NCBI GenBank assembly: GCA_016194305.1
Contig: JACQBW010000037.1
Coordinates: 24,319-88,318, forward strand
Reading direction: 5' to 3'
DNA length: 64,000 bases
Origin: Nitrospirota bacterium
Lineage (GTDB): Bacteria; Nitrospirota; Nitrospiria; JACQBW01
The stretch's first letter is position 1, and every line of letters begins with the position of its first letter. The notes beneath the pieces were generated by a model that was not told the origin of the DNA, searched no databases, and saw only the letters and a list, made by a program, of their open reading frames with translations. Below are positions 33,517 through 43,020 of the stretch, piece after piece. Both the position numbers and the translations under genes were made by a program.

Positions 33517-34725
33517 TCAATCAACTCGATTCGGAAGTACCGCAAGTCCGGGTAGAATCTTCCCTTCCAGGAGCTGGAGGGTCGCCCCTCCTCCCGTTGA
33601 AATAAACGAAAGGTTTTCAGATTCTCCTGCCCGGTGAACGGCAAGCGCGGTATCTCCGCCGCCGACGATACTGAGGGCATAAGCATTTCCAACGGCATGG
33701 GCAATGGAAAATGTCCCTCTTGAATAGGCATCCATTTCGAATAGTCCCATGGGACCATTCCACAAAATCGTCTTGGCGTTTGTCAACGCCTCCGAAAAGA
33801 GTTTCACAGATGCAGGACCGATGTCGAGCCCCATCCATCCTTTTGGAATTTCCTGAACGGGCAATATCTTGGTCTCAGCGCCAGGCTCGAGACTATTCGC
33901 GACCACGCAATCCACCGGAAGGTAAAATTTGATTCCTTTTGAAATGGCATGATCTTTGATTTCAAGAGCGAATTTCATCACATCCGGTTCAACCAACGAT
34001 TCTCCCACTTCGTAGCCCATTGCACGAAGAAATGTAAATGCCATGCCGCCGCCAATAATGACTTTATCAACTTTCTTCCCCAGATTTTCAATGACCCCTA
34101 TTTTTCCCGAGACTTTTGCCCCTCCGAGAATCGCGACAAAGGGACGGGGCGGATTTGCAACCGCTCCTTCGAGATATTCAATCTCTCTTTTCATTAGAAA
34201 TCCAACGGCAGTCGTTTTGATGAATTTTGTAATCCCGGTAATGGAAGCATGGTCACGATGGACCGCACCGAAAGCATCATTGATATAAATATCTCCTAAG
34301 GAGGCGAGTGCTTTCGCAAACTTTTCGTCATTTGCTTCTTCACCCGGATGGAATCTGAGATTCTCCAGCAAGAGAACTTCGCCCGGATCCAGTCGAGAAC
34401 ACCTTTCTTCAACCTCAGGTCCAACGCAATCGGGGAGGAATTCTACTTTTTTTTCCAGAAGCCGTCCTAAACGTTTGGCCACCGTATTTAAACTGCATTG
34501 GGGATCAGGTTTCCCTTTCGGCCGGCCAAGGTGAGAACAAAGTATGACCTTGGCTCCTTCATCGATCGCATAGTTAATCGTCGGTAAAGTGGAGCGGATT
34601 CGGGTGTCATCGGTAATATTCAGATTGGAATCGAGAGGCACGTTAAAATCGGCCCGGATGATGACTCTTTTTCCTTTAAGTCTCAAATCCTCGATGGTAA
34701 CCTTATTCATGTTCATGGAAGTCAT
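33517..34725 (-). CDS. pgk: Phosphoglycerate kinase
   Basis: A 402-residue enzyme of glycolysis and gluconeogenesis. The ATG at 34725 has GAGG 5 bp upstream. Substrate motifs KRVIIRADFNVPLD, HLGRPKGK and FGAVHRDHAS are present in the N-terminal domain. The nucleotide domain has ILGGAKVSGKIGVIENL and SIVGGGDTALA. It transfers phosphate from 1,3-bisphosphoglycerate to ADP. It sits between gap and tpiA. Confidence 0.98.
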   Translation of the reverse strand: MTSMNMNKVTIEDLRLKGKRVIIRADFNVPLDSNLNITDDTRIRSTLPTINYAIDEGAKVILCSHLGRPKGKPDPQCSLNTVAKRLGRLLEKKVEFLPDCVGPEVEERCSRLDPGEVLLLENLRFHPGEEANDEKFAKALASLGDIYINDAFGAVHRDHASITGITKFIKTTAVGFLMKREIEYLEGAVANPPRPFVAILGGAKVSGKIGVIENLGKKVDKVIIGGGMAFTFLRAMGYEVGESLVEPDVMKFALEIKDHAISKGIKFYLPVDCVVANSLEPGAETKILPVQEIPKGWMGLDIGPASVKLFSEALTNAKTILWNGPMGLFEMDAYSRGTFSIAHAVGNAYALSIVGGGDTALAVHRAGESENLSFISTGGGATLQLLEGKILPGLAVLPNRVD

Positions 34726-34763
34726 TTGCCTCAATCGCGTTTCAAATCAATGATAAACATCGA

Positions 34764-35783
<1,020 letters not shown>

Positions 35784-35827
35784 CTAATGTATGACAAAAG
35801 AATTCTATTTTTGGAGGGAGTTTTTAA

Positions 35828-35856
35828 AATATATCGCATGAGAGTTTGAGAGTCAA
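35828..35856 (-). promoter_or_regulatory. Sigma-70 type promoter of the gap operon
   Basis: Minus strand TTGACT (35856-35851), 17-bp spacer, TATATT (35833-35828). The leader is about 55 nt before the gap ATG. Confidence 0.7.
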
Positions 35857-35902
35857 TTGATTAAAGCCGGAATTTTGCCCACTGAAAGCGCGAGCGGAGC
35901 TG

Positions 35903-36340
35903 TCAGGAAAAGGAATAGATTTTCGTTCGCAGAAAAACGGCGGGACTCATAATCCAGACCCCTTCAAATTTCTTCAGGGGTTGAAGCTGTTTGGAATCCA
36001 TGGAAATAATAAAGCTGGCTTTTCCTTCTACGGCACACTCCAAAATCCGGTTTGTCTCCTTTTTGTCCGGAAAGACCTTTGCCCGATGATGCGTTTCTAC
36101 GACCTTTGCCAGTTTCGAGATGTTTTTAATGACATGATCTATCTCATCATTCTTATATTTCAATTTTTGTTTCATAAATTTTCTAAGTTCTTGCAAAATA
36201 AAAGAGGAGGTGACTAACATCATCTCTCCTCTTCTTATTTTTTGAAAGATCTGGTCGGAATTGCTTCCGGGAAAAATCAAAGCCGAAGCCAGAATTCCCG
36301 TATCCAGAACGATTTTTGGAGGTTTACTTTCTGCTCTCAT
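35903..36340 (-). CDS. PIN-domain toxin (putative endoribonuclease)
   Basis: A 145-residue protein of the PIN family. The first acidic residue is in KIVLDTGILASALIFPG, a middle Glu in SFILQELRKFM, and C-terminal acids around NRILECAVEGKASFIISMD. The Asp positions fit an Mg-dependent RNase. It overlaps the upstream ribbon-helix-helix gene by 17 bp, the classic layout of a type II toxin-antitoxin pair. The target RNA is unknown. Confidence 0.88.
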   Translation of the reverse strand: MRAESKPPKIVLDTGILASALIFPGSNSDQIFQKIRRGEMMLVTSSFILQELRKFMKQKLKYKNDEIDHVIKNISKLAKVVETHHRAKVFPDKKETNRILECAVEGKASFIISMDSKQLQPLKKFEGVWIMSPAVFLRTKIYSFS

Positions 36341-36560
36341 GTACCATTCGTTCTACTTCTTCTTCCGATACGTAAGAAAACTCTCTCGCTTTTTGAGCCG
36401 CTTCCATCTGCAATTTTTTCCACTGATGTGTTTCTAAGAACTGCCCCAATGCTTCTCTGACCAAATCATTTTTGGTCACTTTCTCCTCTTTGGCGATTTT
36501 TTCAGTCTCTTTTATCATTTTTGGAGGGAGGGAGACCGTCCAAGATTTTACAGTGCTCAA
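36324..36560 (-). CDS. Ribbon-helix-helix (CopG-type) antitoxin
   Basis: A 78-residue protein. The TTG start at 36560 has AAGGAGG 5 bp upstream. The N-terminal strand and helices (SWTVSLPPKMIKETEKIAKE, then VTKNDLVREALGQFLE) are those of RHH DNA-binding antitoxins. The C-terminal tail would bind the PIN toxin encoded by the overlapping downstream gene. A promoter and an operator-like repeat lie upstream, consistent with autorepression. Confidence 0.87.
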   Translation of the reverse strand: MSTVKSWTVSLPPKMIKETEKIAKEEKVTKNDLVREALGQFLETHQWKKLQMEAAQKAREFSYVSEEEVERMVHESRK

Positions 36561-36604
36561 TAAAAACCTCCTTCATTAATAAACAGTTTGAAAAGTTAAA
36601 GTGA

Positions 36605-36649
36605 TGTTGAATTTAACACCATCATAAATTATTTTTGTAGTTAAATCAA
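36605..36649 (-). promoter_or_regulatory. Promoter and operator-like repeat of the toxin-antitoxin pair
   Basis: Minus strand TTGATT (36649-36644), 17-bp spacer, TATGAT (36626-36621). An inverted repeat TGTT-N6-AACA at 36605-36618 covers the predicted transcript start, the place expected for antitoxin binding. The leader is about 50 nt. The surrounding stretch 36651-36787 is AT-rich and shows no gene. Confidence 0.6.
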
Positions 36650-36787
36650 GGGGTTTTTAGCCTTTTCCATGCAAAATGGGTCCCTTAAATCAGAGGAAAG
36701 AGATCCCGGCCAGAAACTTTGACCATCAAGAATTTTTTGAACTCAAAAAGGTCTTAAATTTATAAGTTATTGATAAATAAATATTAT

Positions 36788-39181
36788 TTAATTATCCATT
36801 TGGTAGAAATCAGAATAGGAGGGAACTTTCTTCGAAACGTCTTCCTGCGGAGGTTCAAAGCCTTTAATGAACGGTTCCGTAATCGTATTGTCGCCACTAC
36901 TTTGGAGACCGGTCTGAGGATTGATCTTTGCGTAGACAATTTTTTCAGGTATGGAAAAGGAACGGTCAGGTAAAATTGTCAGAGCCTGGCGCATAAAAGA
37001 GATCCAGATTGGCAATGCGGCCGATGCACCCGCTTCCCTGTCGCCCAACGATCTCCGGTCGTCAAATCCAACCCAGACTCCTGTAACAATATTCGGGGTA
37101 TATCCGATAAACCAGGCATCACCAAAATCATTGGTGGTTCCCGTCTTGCCGGCCACCTGCCTACCCAATTCACGGGCTCTCTGTCCCGTCCCTTTTTGGA
37201 CAACATCCTCAAGCATATTGGTAATCATATAAGAGACTTCTTTTGAGACAGCCTCGCGAGGATGAAGCTCATGCTTCTCAAGGAGATTGCCGTTAGAGTC
37301 AATGACCGATTCAATAGAATAAGGATCATTATAGATCCCCTGGTCCGCATATACGCTATAAGCAGAAGTTAATTCCAGGACTCCCACGCTCGAGGTTCCC
37401 AGTGCGAGTGAAAGGTCTCGTTGAAACGAAGAGGTCATTCCCAGTTTTTTCGCAAAATCGATCGCTGTCGGTATGCCGATCTCTTCGAGCAACTTGATTG
37501 TAGCAAGATTTCGGGAATGAGCCAAAGCCTCCCGCAATGAGATCGGGCCGTAAAATTTTCCTTCATAATTTTCCGGCTTCCAGGTTTTGTTTAACTCCGA
37601 ATCGGTATAAATAACTGGAGAATCAATCACCACATTAGACGGACTTTTCCCTTTTTCAAGTGCGGCGGCATAAATGATCGGTTTGAAAGCAGATCCGGGT
37701 TGCCTTTTGGCCAATACGGTGCGGTTAAATTCACTTTTTTTAAAATCATACCCCCCTACCATCGCTTTAATTCCTCCGGTGGCCGGATCAAGCGCGATCA
37801 GCGCTCCTTCGACCAAAGGATCCTGCTCCAGACTAAAATTATATTCTCCCGTTGCGGGATCATATTTTTTTAGACTGAGTTTTATCTTGTTCCCTTTTTT
37901 TAAGATCAGTTTCGCAGAAGCTTTGTCCAGATAGGTGACATCGTTCCTAAGATCTTTCCCGTGAAGGCCTTTTCTTGCCCAAAGCATTTCTTCAAGCTTG
38001 ATTCTCCCCGATATTCCTTTAGCCTCAATCCGGGCAAACTGATCCTCGACCGAAATAACAATCCCTTCAAAAATTTCATCTCTCCCAAAGGGATTCCCCT
38101 GAATCAGAGGGCCCTCCTTTTTCTTCATGTTTTCAACAGATTCGACCTGTCCGATCGGTCCTCGAAATCCTTGCCGTTTGTCCAAGGCACGGAGTCCCTC
38201 TTTGATAGACTGCGTCGCTGAACTCTGCATCTGACTATTTAACGGGGTATTTACAATGAGGCCCCCTTTATAAACCGCCTCTTCGCCGTAGTTAGACATC
38301 AGGTATTGCCGGATATATTCCATGAAATAGGGGGAGACCTCGTCCTCTTTCTGGATCTTCTGGAAGGTCAAATTCTGTTTAAAAGCCTCCTGAGATTGTT
38401 CCTCGGAAATGAAGCCCGATACCACCATTCTTTTCAAGACAACTCCCTGTCTCTGTTTGGCTCGCTCCGGATAAAGGTAGGGTGAAAGATCAGAGGGTCC
38501 TTTCGGAAGACCCGCTATAAAAGCTGATTCTGCGAGTGTCAATTCGCTGACGTCCTTTCCAAAGTAGACTTTAGATGCTGCCTGAACACCGTAAGCACCG
38601 TTACCCAGATAGATTTGATTCAGATAGGTTTCAAGAATTTCATCTTTTGAAAGCACCGATTCGATCTGCATCGCGAGAAAAAATTCTTTAATTTTTCTTT
38701 TAATTTTTTTTTCAGGAGAGAGGAAAAGAGATCGAGCCAGCTGCATGGTTATTGTGCTCCCCCCTTCCTTAAAGTGAAGCGTTCGAATGTTGTTAAGGGT
38801 CGCTTTTAGGAAGCGCCAGTAGTCAAAACCACCATGTTCCATGAAACGGCTATCTTCGACAGCAATAATCGCCTGAAAGAGATGCTTGGGTATCTTGATC
38901 AAGGGGACAGGAGTGCGCCGTTCAATCGCGAAGTGACCGATCTGAACCCGGTTCTCATCGTAGACGCGAGTCGAGGCACTTGGCTTATACGTCCTCAGCC
39001 CTTCAATTGACGGAAGATCTCTGAGTAAAGACCAGATAAAACCGGCACACCCGAGAAGAACGATAAGAAAACAAGCAAGTAGAAGCAGGAGAATCTTTTT
39101 TTTATTGCTCTGATTTTTAAAGGGTATTTTATTTAAAGCAGGGTTGAGCTGGCCGTCGTCATGTCTACCATTATAAGGCAT
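36788..39181 (-). CDS. mrcA: Penicillin-binding protein 1A, bifunctional
   Basis: A 797-residue cell-wall synthase. It has a short cytoplasmic N-terminus, one membrane helix (about 29-51), a GT51 glycosyltransferase domain (EDSRFMEHGGFDYW with the catalytic Glu, and GGSTITMQLARSLFLS) and a transpeptidase domain with SxxK in KRQPGSAFKP, SRN in HSRNLATIK and KTGT in GKTGTTNDF. It polymerises and cross-links peptidoglycan in the periplasm. No ribosome site precedes the ATG, and the promoter lies only 13 bp upstream. The toxin-antitoxin pair follows it with its own promoter. Confidence 0.96.
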   Translation of the reverse strand: MPYNGRHDDGQLNPALNKIPFKNQSNKKKILLLLLACFLIVLLGCAGFIWSLLRDLPSIEGLRTYKPSASTRVYDENRVQIGHFAIERRTPVPLIKIPKHLFQAIIAVEDSRFMEHGGFDYWRFLKATLNNIRTLHFKEGGSTITMQLARSLFLSPEKKIKRKIKEFFLAMQIESVLSKDEILETYLNQIYLGNGAYGVQAASKVYFGKDVSELTLAESAFIAGLPKGPSDLSPYLYPERAKQRQGVVLKRMVVSGFISEEQSQEAFKQNLTFQKIQKEDEVSPYFMEYIRQYLMSNYGEEAVYKGGLIVNTPLNSQMQSSATQSIKEGLRALDKRQGFRGPIGQVESVENMKKKEGPLIQGNPFGRDEIFEGIVISVEDQFARIEAKGISGRIKLEEMLWARKGLHGKDLRNDVTYLDKASAKLILKKGNKIKLSLKKYDPATGEYNFSLEQDPLVEGALIALDPATGGIKAMVGGYDFKKSEFNRTVLAKRQPGSAFKPIIYAAALEKGKSPSNVVIDSPVIYTDSELNKTWKPENYEGKFYGPISLREALAHSRNLATIKLLEEIGIPTAIDFAKKLGMTSSFQRDLSLALGTSSVGVLELTSAYSVYADQGIYNDPYSIESVIDSNGNLLEKHELHPREAVSKEVSYMITNMLEDVVQKGTGQRARELGRQVAGKTGTTNDFGDAWFIGYTPNIVTGVWVGFDDRRSLGDREAGASAALPIWISFMRQALTILPDRSFSIPEKIVYAKINPQTGLQSSGDNTITEPFIKGFEPPQEDVSKKVPSYSDFYQMDN

Positions 39182-39193
39182 AGGAGTAACCCA

Positions 39194-39222
39194 ATTGTAG
39201 AGGACCTCCAGATCGATGTCAA
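39194..39222 (-). promoter_or_regulatory. Strong sigma-70 type promoter just before the PBP1A start
   Basis: Minus strand TTGACA (39222-39217), 17-bp spacer, TACAAT (39199-39194). This is one mismatch from consensus at each element or better. The predicted transcript start is near 39187, leaving about 5 nt before the ATG at 39181. Confidence 0.65.
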
Positions 39223-39300
39223 ATAATCACGAACTGGATTTGACCTTTTAACCCTGTTACAATGAAAACATTTAGAAACAACACGGTCTGAGACTGAATA

Positions 39301-40308
39301 ATGAGCAGCACCCAACTCTATCCCCGCCTGGTCAACCAGCCGTTTGGCGATCCTGGACTTTATATCGACATCAAGTGGGAACACCGGGGAATCCTTTTCG
39401 ACCTGGGTAACAACAGTCCCCTTTCGCCCACAGCGGTATTGAAAATTTCTGATGTCTTTATTTCACATACCCATATGGACCACTTTATCGGATTCGACCG
39501 GTTCTTAAGAATCGTTTTGAGCCATCCCAAAACGATTCGGTTTTACGGTCCTCCCGGATTGATTAAAAACATCCAGGGAAAACTCGCCGGATATACCTGG
39601 AACCTGACCGGAGAGTACGCTTTAAATCTGGAAATCACAGAACTCCATCCGGACAAGAGAATCATGACATCCCTTAAGGCCTCCCGGCATTTCGAGCCCG
39701 AATCTCTCCAGTCACTTCCCTTTACGGAAGAGCTCCTGAAAGAACCGCTGATCTCCGTTTTTGCAATCGCATTGGACCATAAGATCCCCTCACTCGCTTT
39801 CAGTTTAAACGAACGGTTTCACATCAATATTATCAGGGAAGAGCTGGATAAAGCAGGCTTTGCACCTGGAAATTGGCTCAGGAAATTAAAAGAAGCGATC
39901 TGGGGAAACCTCGGGGCAGAGACCTTGATAGAAATTCCGGTGAAAAAGGGAATGGGAGATGAAGAATCCAGCAAAACTTTTCAGCTCAAAGAGCTTTCAT
40001 CACTTTATACGGTGACAAAGGGACAAAAAATTTCATATGTCGTCGATACGCTTTATTCCAGCGAGAATGAAGAAAAGATTATCCGGTTAGCGTCGGGCTC
40101 TACCTCCTTTTTTTGTGAATCTCCTTTTCTGCATCGAGATGTCGATCAGGCCTCGGCTCGTTTTCACTTAACCGCGCGACAAGCCGGAATACTCGCTCGA
40201 AAAGCAGGTGTGGATTCCTTTCAGGTATTTCATTTTTCACCCCGATATGCCGGTGCTGAAAAAGAAATTTATGAAGAGGCCATGAACTCTTTCAAGGAAA
40301 AGGGATAA
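39301..40308 (+). CDS. Ribonuclease Z-like metallo-beta-lactamase-fold hydrolase
   Basis: A 335-residue protein. The N-terminal half has DLGNNSPLSP, the metal motif HTHMDH (HxHxDH) and FYGPPGL, as in tRNase Z. Further along, ALDHKIPSLAF, YVVDTLY and CESPFLHRDVDQA resemble the rest of the family's metal-binding Asp and His positions. It is longer than short tRNase Z and differs in sequence, so it may process another RNA or a phosphodiester. An extended -10 (TGTTACAAT, ending 39263) lies upstream. A gene of unknown function starts 10 bp downstream and is likely co-transcribed. Confidence 0.8.
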   Translation: MSSTQLYPRLVNQPFGDPGLYIDIKWEHRGILFDLGNNSPLSPTAVLKISDVFISHTHMDHFIGFDRFLRIVLSHPKTIRFYGPPGLIKNIQGKLAGYTWNLTGEYALNLEITELHPDKRIMTSLKASRHFEPESLQSLPFTEELLKEPLISVFAIALDHKIPSLAFSLNERFHINIIREELDKAGFAPGNWLRKLKEAIWGNLGAETLIEIPVKKGMGDEESSKTFQLKELSSLYTVTKGQKISYVVDTLYSSENEEKIIRLASGSTSFFCESPFLHRDVDQASARFHLTARQAGILARKAGVDSFQVFHFSPRYAGAEKEIYEEAMNSFKEKG

Positions 40309-40317
40309 CGGGTTAAC

Positions 40318-41382
40318 ATGCGCGAACATCGCTGGGAAAGCCTGGAACCACTTGATTTTGATCATTTGATGCTGGTTTGCGAGAAGCTTAAAGCTTCTGG
40401 CTTAAAAACTCGCGAAATCGATGAAGACCGGGCCTGTTATTTTGACGAATTCTCGGTCGAACGACTGGATGAAGTGAGCCGTCTTTCTCCGTGGGTGATG
40501 GACGAGTTGACGCTTGTTGAACTGAACAGGGAATGGAAGGGGGATTTTTTTCTTTTGGCGGGGCGGCATCATGATCTTTTTCGGATGCACGAGAGGATGG
40601 AAGCCTATTTATCCATCTCCCATCTCTGGAAAATACCTTCCCTTCCAGAATTTGACTGTCATGAACCGGAGGCGGTCGTCTGGATCGGATTCCGGGATAC
40701 CCATGGATTTATCCGGATCCGGTTGATTCCTAAACAGATCATGACCCCCGGCGAGACACCCTCTGAAAAAAAGTTGAATCATTTTCTCTCGGAGAGGAGT
40801 CTGATTTTTTCTCTCATCGTTGCCGAGTTGGAACTGCCGATTTCTGTGGAAAGAGCTGAACGATCGGTAACCTTTTTCTCCACGGATCCGTCTGCCCTGG
40901 TTTCGTCAACATGGCCAGACGCCTTGGGTCCCTGCCAGTTTGAATTTGTCGTAACGGATCGCTATTCCCTGCTCGTTCCGGCGAGCCGTTTCGTCTTAAA
41001 GTTCGGAATGCCCTTGTCCCCTTTAAGAACGTTCTTGTCCGGGTTTCCACTTAATCATCTGGAACAATTTCATTCTCTTCAGCCGGATTCAGAGCTCTTT
41101 TACCGTGGCTTTATTCAGGCGCCCATTACAGATCTTCCCGAGATTATTTCTGCCGTCAGTCCGAACGGAAAAGGATTGATTAATCTCTGCGATTTTCAAA
41201 TTGAAAAACTGTTCTCAATGCGTATCCGAGTCGAAGGCGTATTGGGCATTATCGGAGATAGGAATGGTTATAAATTAGAAGCACGTTTAAATAGACTCCC
41301 CTCGACAAAAACAGAAACAATGACTTGGCTTCAAAATCGGATCGGAATGCCTCTGGTTTATTCACCCCTCCCCGTATTTTGA
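40318..41382 (+). CDS. Protein of unknown function, downstream of the RNase Z-like gene
   Basis: A 354-residue soluble protein with no signal peptide, membrane helix or recognised motif. It is fairly rich in acidic and aromatic residues, with segments such as WVMDELTLVELNREW and RFVLKFGMPLSPLRTFLSGF. The 10-bp spacing makes an operon with the RNase Z-like gene likely. The frame is intact with normal amino acid use, so it is accepted as a real gene. No function is proposed. Confidence 0.75.
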   Translation: MREHRWESLEPLDFDHLMLVCEKLKASGLKTREIDEDRACYFDEFSVERLDEVSRLSPWVMDELTLVELNREWKGDFFLLAGRHHDLFRMHERMEAYLSISHLWKIPSLPEFDCHEPEAVVWIGFRDTHGFIRIRLIPKQIMTPGETPSEKKLNHFLSERSLIFSLIVAELELPISVERAERSVTFFSTDPSALVSSTWPDALGPCQFEFVVTDRYSLLVPASRFVLKFGMPLSPLRTFLSGFPLNHLEQFHSLQPDSELFYRGFIQAPITDLPEIISAVSPNGKGLINLCDFQIEKLFSMRIRVEGVLGIIGDRNGYKLEARLNRLPSTKTETMTWLQNRIGMPLVYSPLPVF

Positions 41383-41408
41383 CTGATACCCTCTCCTGGA
41401 ATCCCTCC

Positions 41409-41891
41409 TTAAACGGCTAGAAGCGACTTGATTTCCTCATCGATTGCCTCGGGCTTATCCGCAGGCGCAAATCGTTTCACAACATTTCCTTTACGATCAA
41501 TCAGGAACTTTGTGAAATTCCATTTAATCGCTTCGGTTCCCAGTATGCCTGGCTTTGCTTTGACTAAAAATTGATAGAGCGGGTGGGCGTTTTGTCCATT
41601 GACTTCAATTTTTGAAAAGAGCGGAAACTTAACTCCAAAACTTGTTTCACAAAAATTCTTGATATCAGAATCTTTCCCCGGTTCCTGTGCACCAAACTGG
41701 TTGCAGGGAAATCCGAGAACGATAAGCCCCTCGACCCTATATTTATCGTATAACTTTTCCAGCCCTCCATATTGAGGCGTAAAACCACATTCGCTTGCCA
41801 CATTGACAATAAGAAGAACCTTTCCCCGATATTCCAAAAACGAGACCTCCCGTCCGTCAATCGATTTGGCCTGGAAATCATAGACTGTCAT
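41409..41891 (-). CDS. Glutathione peroxidase family protein (Cys type)
   Basis: A 160-residue thiol peroxidase. The ATG at 41891 has GGGG 6 bp upstream; in-frame ATGs farther up lie on or beyond that site. The catalytic residue is Cys35 in NVASECGFTPQY (codon TGT, not selenocysteine), followed by GFPCNQFGAQEPG and KWNFTKFLIDRKG. It reduces hydroperoxides with thioredoxin or glutathione as donor. It is convergent with the gene of unknown function and divergent from the sulfur-relay cluster. Confidence 0.95.
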   Translation of the reverse strand: MTVYDFQAKSIDGREVSFLEYRGKVLLIVNVASECGFTPQYGGLEKLYDKYRVEGLIVLGFPCNQFGAQEPGKDSDIKNFCETSFGVKFPLFSKIEVNGQNAHPLYQFLVKAKPGILGTEAIKWNFTKFLIDRKGNVVKRFAPADKPEAIDEEIKSLLAV

Positions 41892-41991
41892 CGTCATCCC
41901 CTTTCTCTCAGATTCCATTCTGATGTTCGGCGAACAAGCTTTTCATTATGAGATGGATTTTGTCATCAGTCAAGCTACCGACAAAAATAGG

Positions 41992-42020
41992 TTTAATCTA
42001 TATTCGAATTATGATATAAT
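41992..42020 (+). promoter_or_regulatory. Promoter with palindromic operator for the ArsR-led sulfur cluster
   Basis: TTTAAT (41992-41997), 17-bp spacer, TATAAT (42015-42020). The spacer holds the perfect palindrome ATTCGAAT (42002-42009), an attractive site for the ArsR-family regulator encoded 34 bp downstream. Family members bind AT-rich palindromes with ATTC/GAAT halves. Confidence 0.55.
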
Positions 42021-42053
42021 CAAAACAATTATTTCCCATGGGGATACTAGGAT

Positions 42054-42395
42054 ATGGAAAAGGATTTTCAAAATGAAGTCTACCAGCTACACGCCGATAT
42101 TTGCCAGGCGCTCTCCGATCCCAAGAGGATATTGATCCTGTATGAACTCAGAGAAGGACGCAGATCGGTAGGTCAACTCGCGGCAAACTTGAATTTGAAA
42201 CAGGCTAATCTTTCCCAACACTTAATGGTCCTCAGAGAACGGGAAATGGTGAAAATGGAGAGACAGGGTACAGCCGTCTATTATTCATTGGTCAATTTAA
42301 AGGTCATTGAAGCTCTCGATCTATTGAGGGAAGTGTTGGCCGAAAAACTCTATAAAACAAGCATGTTGGCCAATTCCCTGGCAAACTCCGCCTGA
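42054..42395 (+). CDS. ArsR-family transcription regulator of the sulfur-relay cluster
   Basis: A 113-residue winged-helix protein. The DNA-binding region is ALSDPKRILILYELREG, SVGQLAANLNLKQANLSQHL and MVKMERQGTAVYYSL. It has one Cys near the N-terminus (HADICQAL), so a dithiol sensor of the BigR/SqrR type is not obvious. Its place as first gene before tusA and dsrE suggests control by sulfur species or metals. The palindrome in its promoter suggests autoregulation. Confidence 0.88.
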   Translation: MEKDFQNEVYQLHADICQALSDPKRILILYELREGRRSVGQLAANLNLKQANLSQHLMVLREREMVKMERQGTAVYYSLVNLKVIEALDLLREVLAEKLYKTSMLANSLANSA

Positions 42396-42411
42396 TGAAC
42401 CTGGAAAAAAA

Positions 42412-42660
42412 ATGAACAAACCTCAGATCTCAAAAGCAGATAAAGAGCTCGATTTGACAGGCGACGTCTGCCCGATTACTTTCGTCAAATCAAAATTGAT
42501 GCTTGAAAAAATGAATACCGGTGAAATATTAAAAGTGACACTAGACTATGCCCCGTCAGCCGTCAATGTTCCAAAAAGTCTTGAACATGATGGACACCAG
42601 GTTTTAAGAGTGGATGAAGTTGGAAACGAGCTCTGGGAAGTCCTCGTCAGGAAAGTGTGA
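42412..42660 (+). CDS. TusA-family sulfur carrier, first copy
   Basis: An 82-residue protein with the TusA fold: a first strand LDLTGDVCPITFVKSKLMLEKM, then GEILKVTLDYAPSAVNVPKSL. The persulfide-carrying Cys20 is in CPIT, where the common family motif is CPxP; the second copy keeps CPLP. It carries sulfur as persulfide between proteins. It lies 16 bp after the ArsR gene and 9 bp before the dsrE-like gene. Confidence 0.9.
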   Translation: MNKPQISKADKELDLTGDVCPITFVKSKLMLEKMNTGEILKVTLDYAPSAVNVPKSLEHDGHQVLRVDEVGNELWEVLVRKV

Positions 42661-42669
42661 AGCGAGACC

Positions 42670-43014
42670 TTGAAATCATTGTACATCGGCATGCTATTGA
42701 CAACCAGTCCGGAACACCAAAATACTTTTACGGTTTACCAGCTCGCCAACGCATTTGCACGGGCTCGACATACCGTTGATCTATTTTTGATGGATGACGG
42801 CGTCTATCATGCAGAAGTCAATGATTCGAAACGGAAACTCTTCTCAAGATTTAATGAGTTGATTGAAAAAAAAGTGAGAATTTCTCTCTGTGCCATGTCG
42901 GCGGAATCCAGGGGACTTGAAATACAAAGTCTCCTTCCCGGGGTCAGTTATTCGAGCCAGACGGAACTCTCCGAGATCGTGAAAAAGTGCGACCGGTTCC
43001 TTTCATTTGGATAG
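42670..43014 (+). CDS. DsrE-family protein
   Basis: A 114-residue protein, TTG start. The DsrE fold is visible from MKSLYIGMLLTTSPEHQNT to the DLFLMDDGVYHAEV strand-helix. Cys74 in ISLCAMSAESRGL occupies the place of the sulfur-binding DsrE Cys. DsrE/F/H proteins pass sulfur between TusA and downstream enzymes. Here the three small DsrE-type genes follow one another (6-bp and zero gap). Confidence 0.85.
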   Translation: MKSLYIGMLLTTSPEHQNTFTVYQLANAFARARHTVDLFLMDDGVYHAEVNDSKRKLFSRFNELIEKKVRISLCAMSAESRGLEIQSLLPGVSYSSQTELSEIVKKCDRFLSFG

Positions 43015-43020
43015 ATAAAA

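Noticed and set aside
41409..41891. Selenocysteine glutathione peroxidase
   Set aside because: The active-site codon is TGT (Cys), not TGA.
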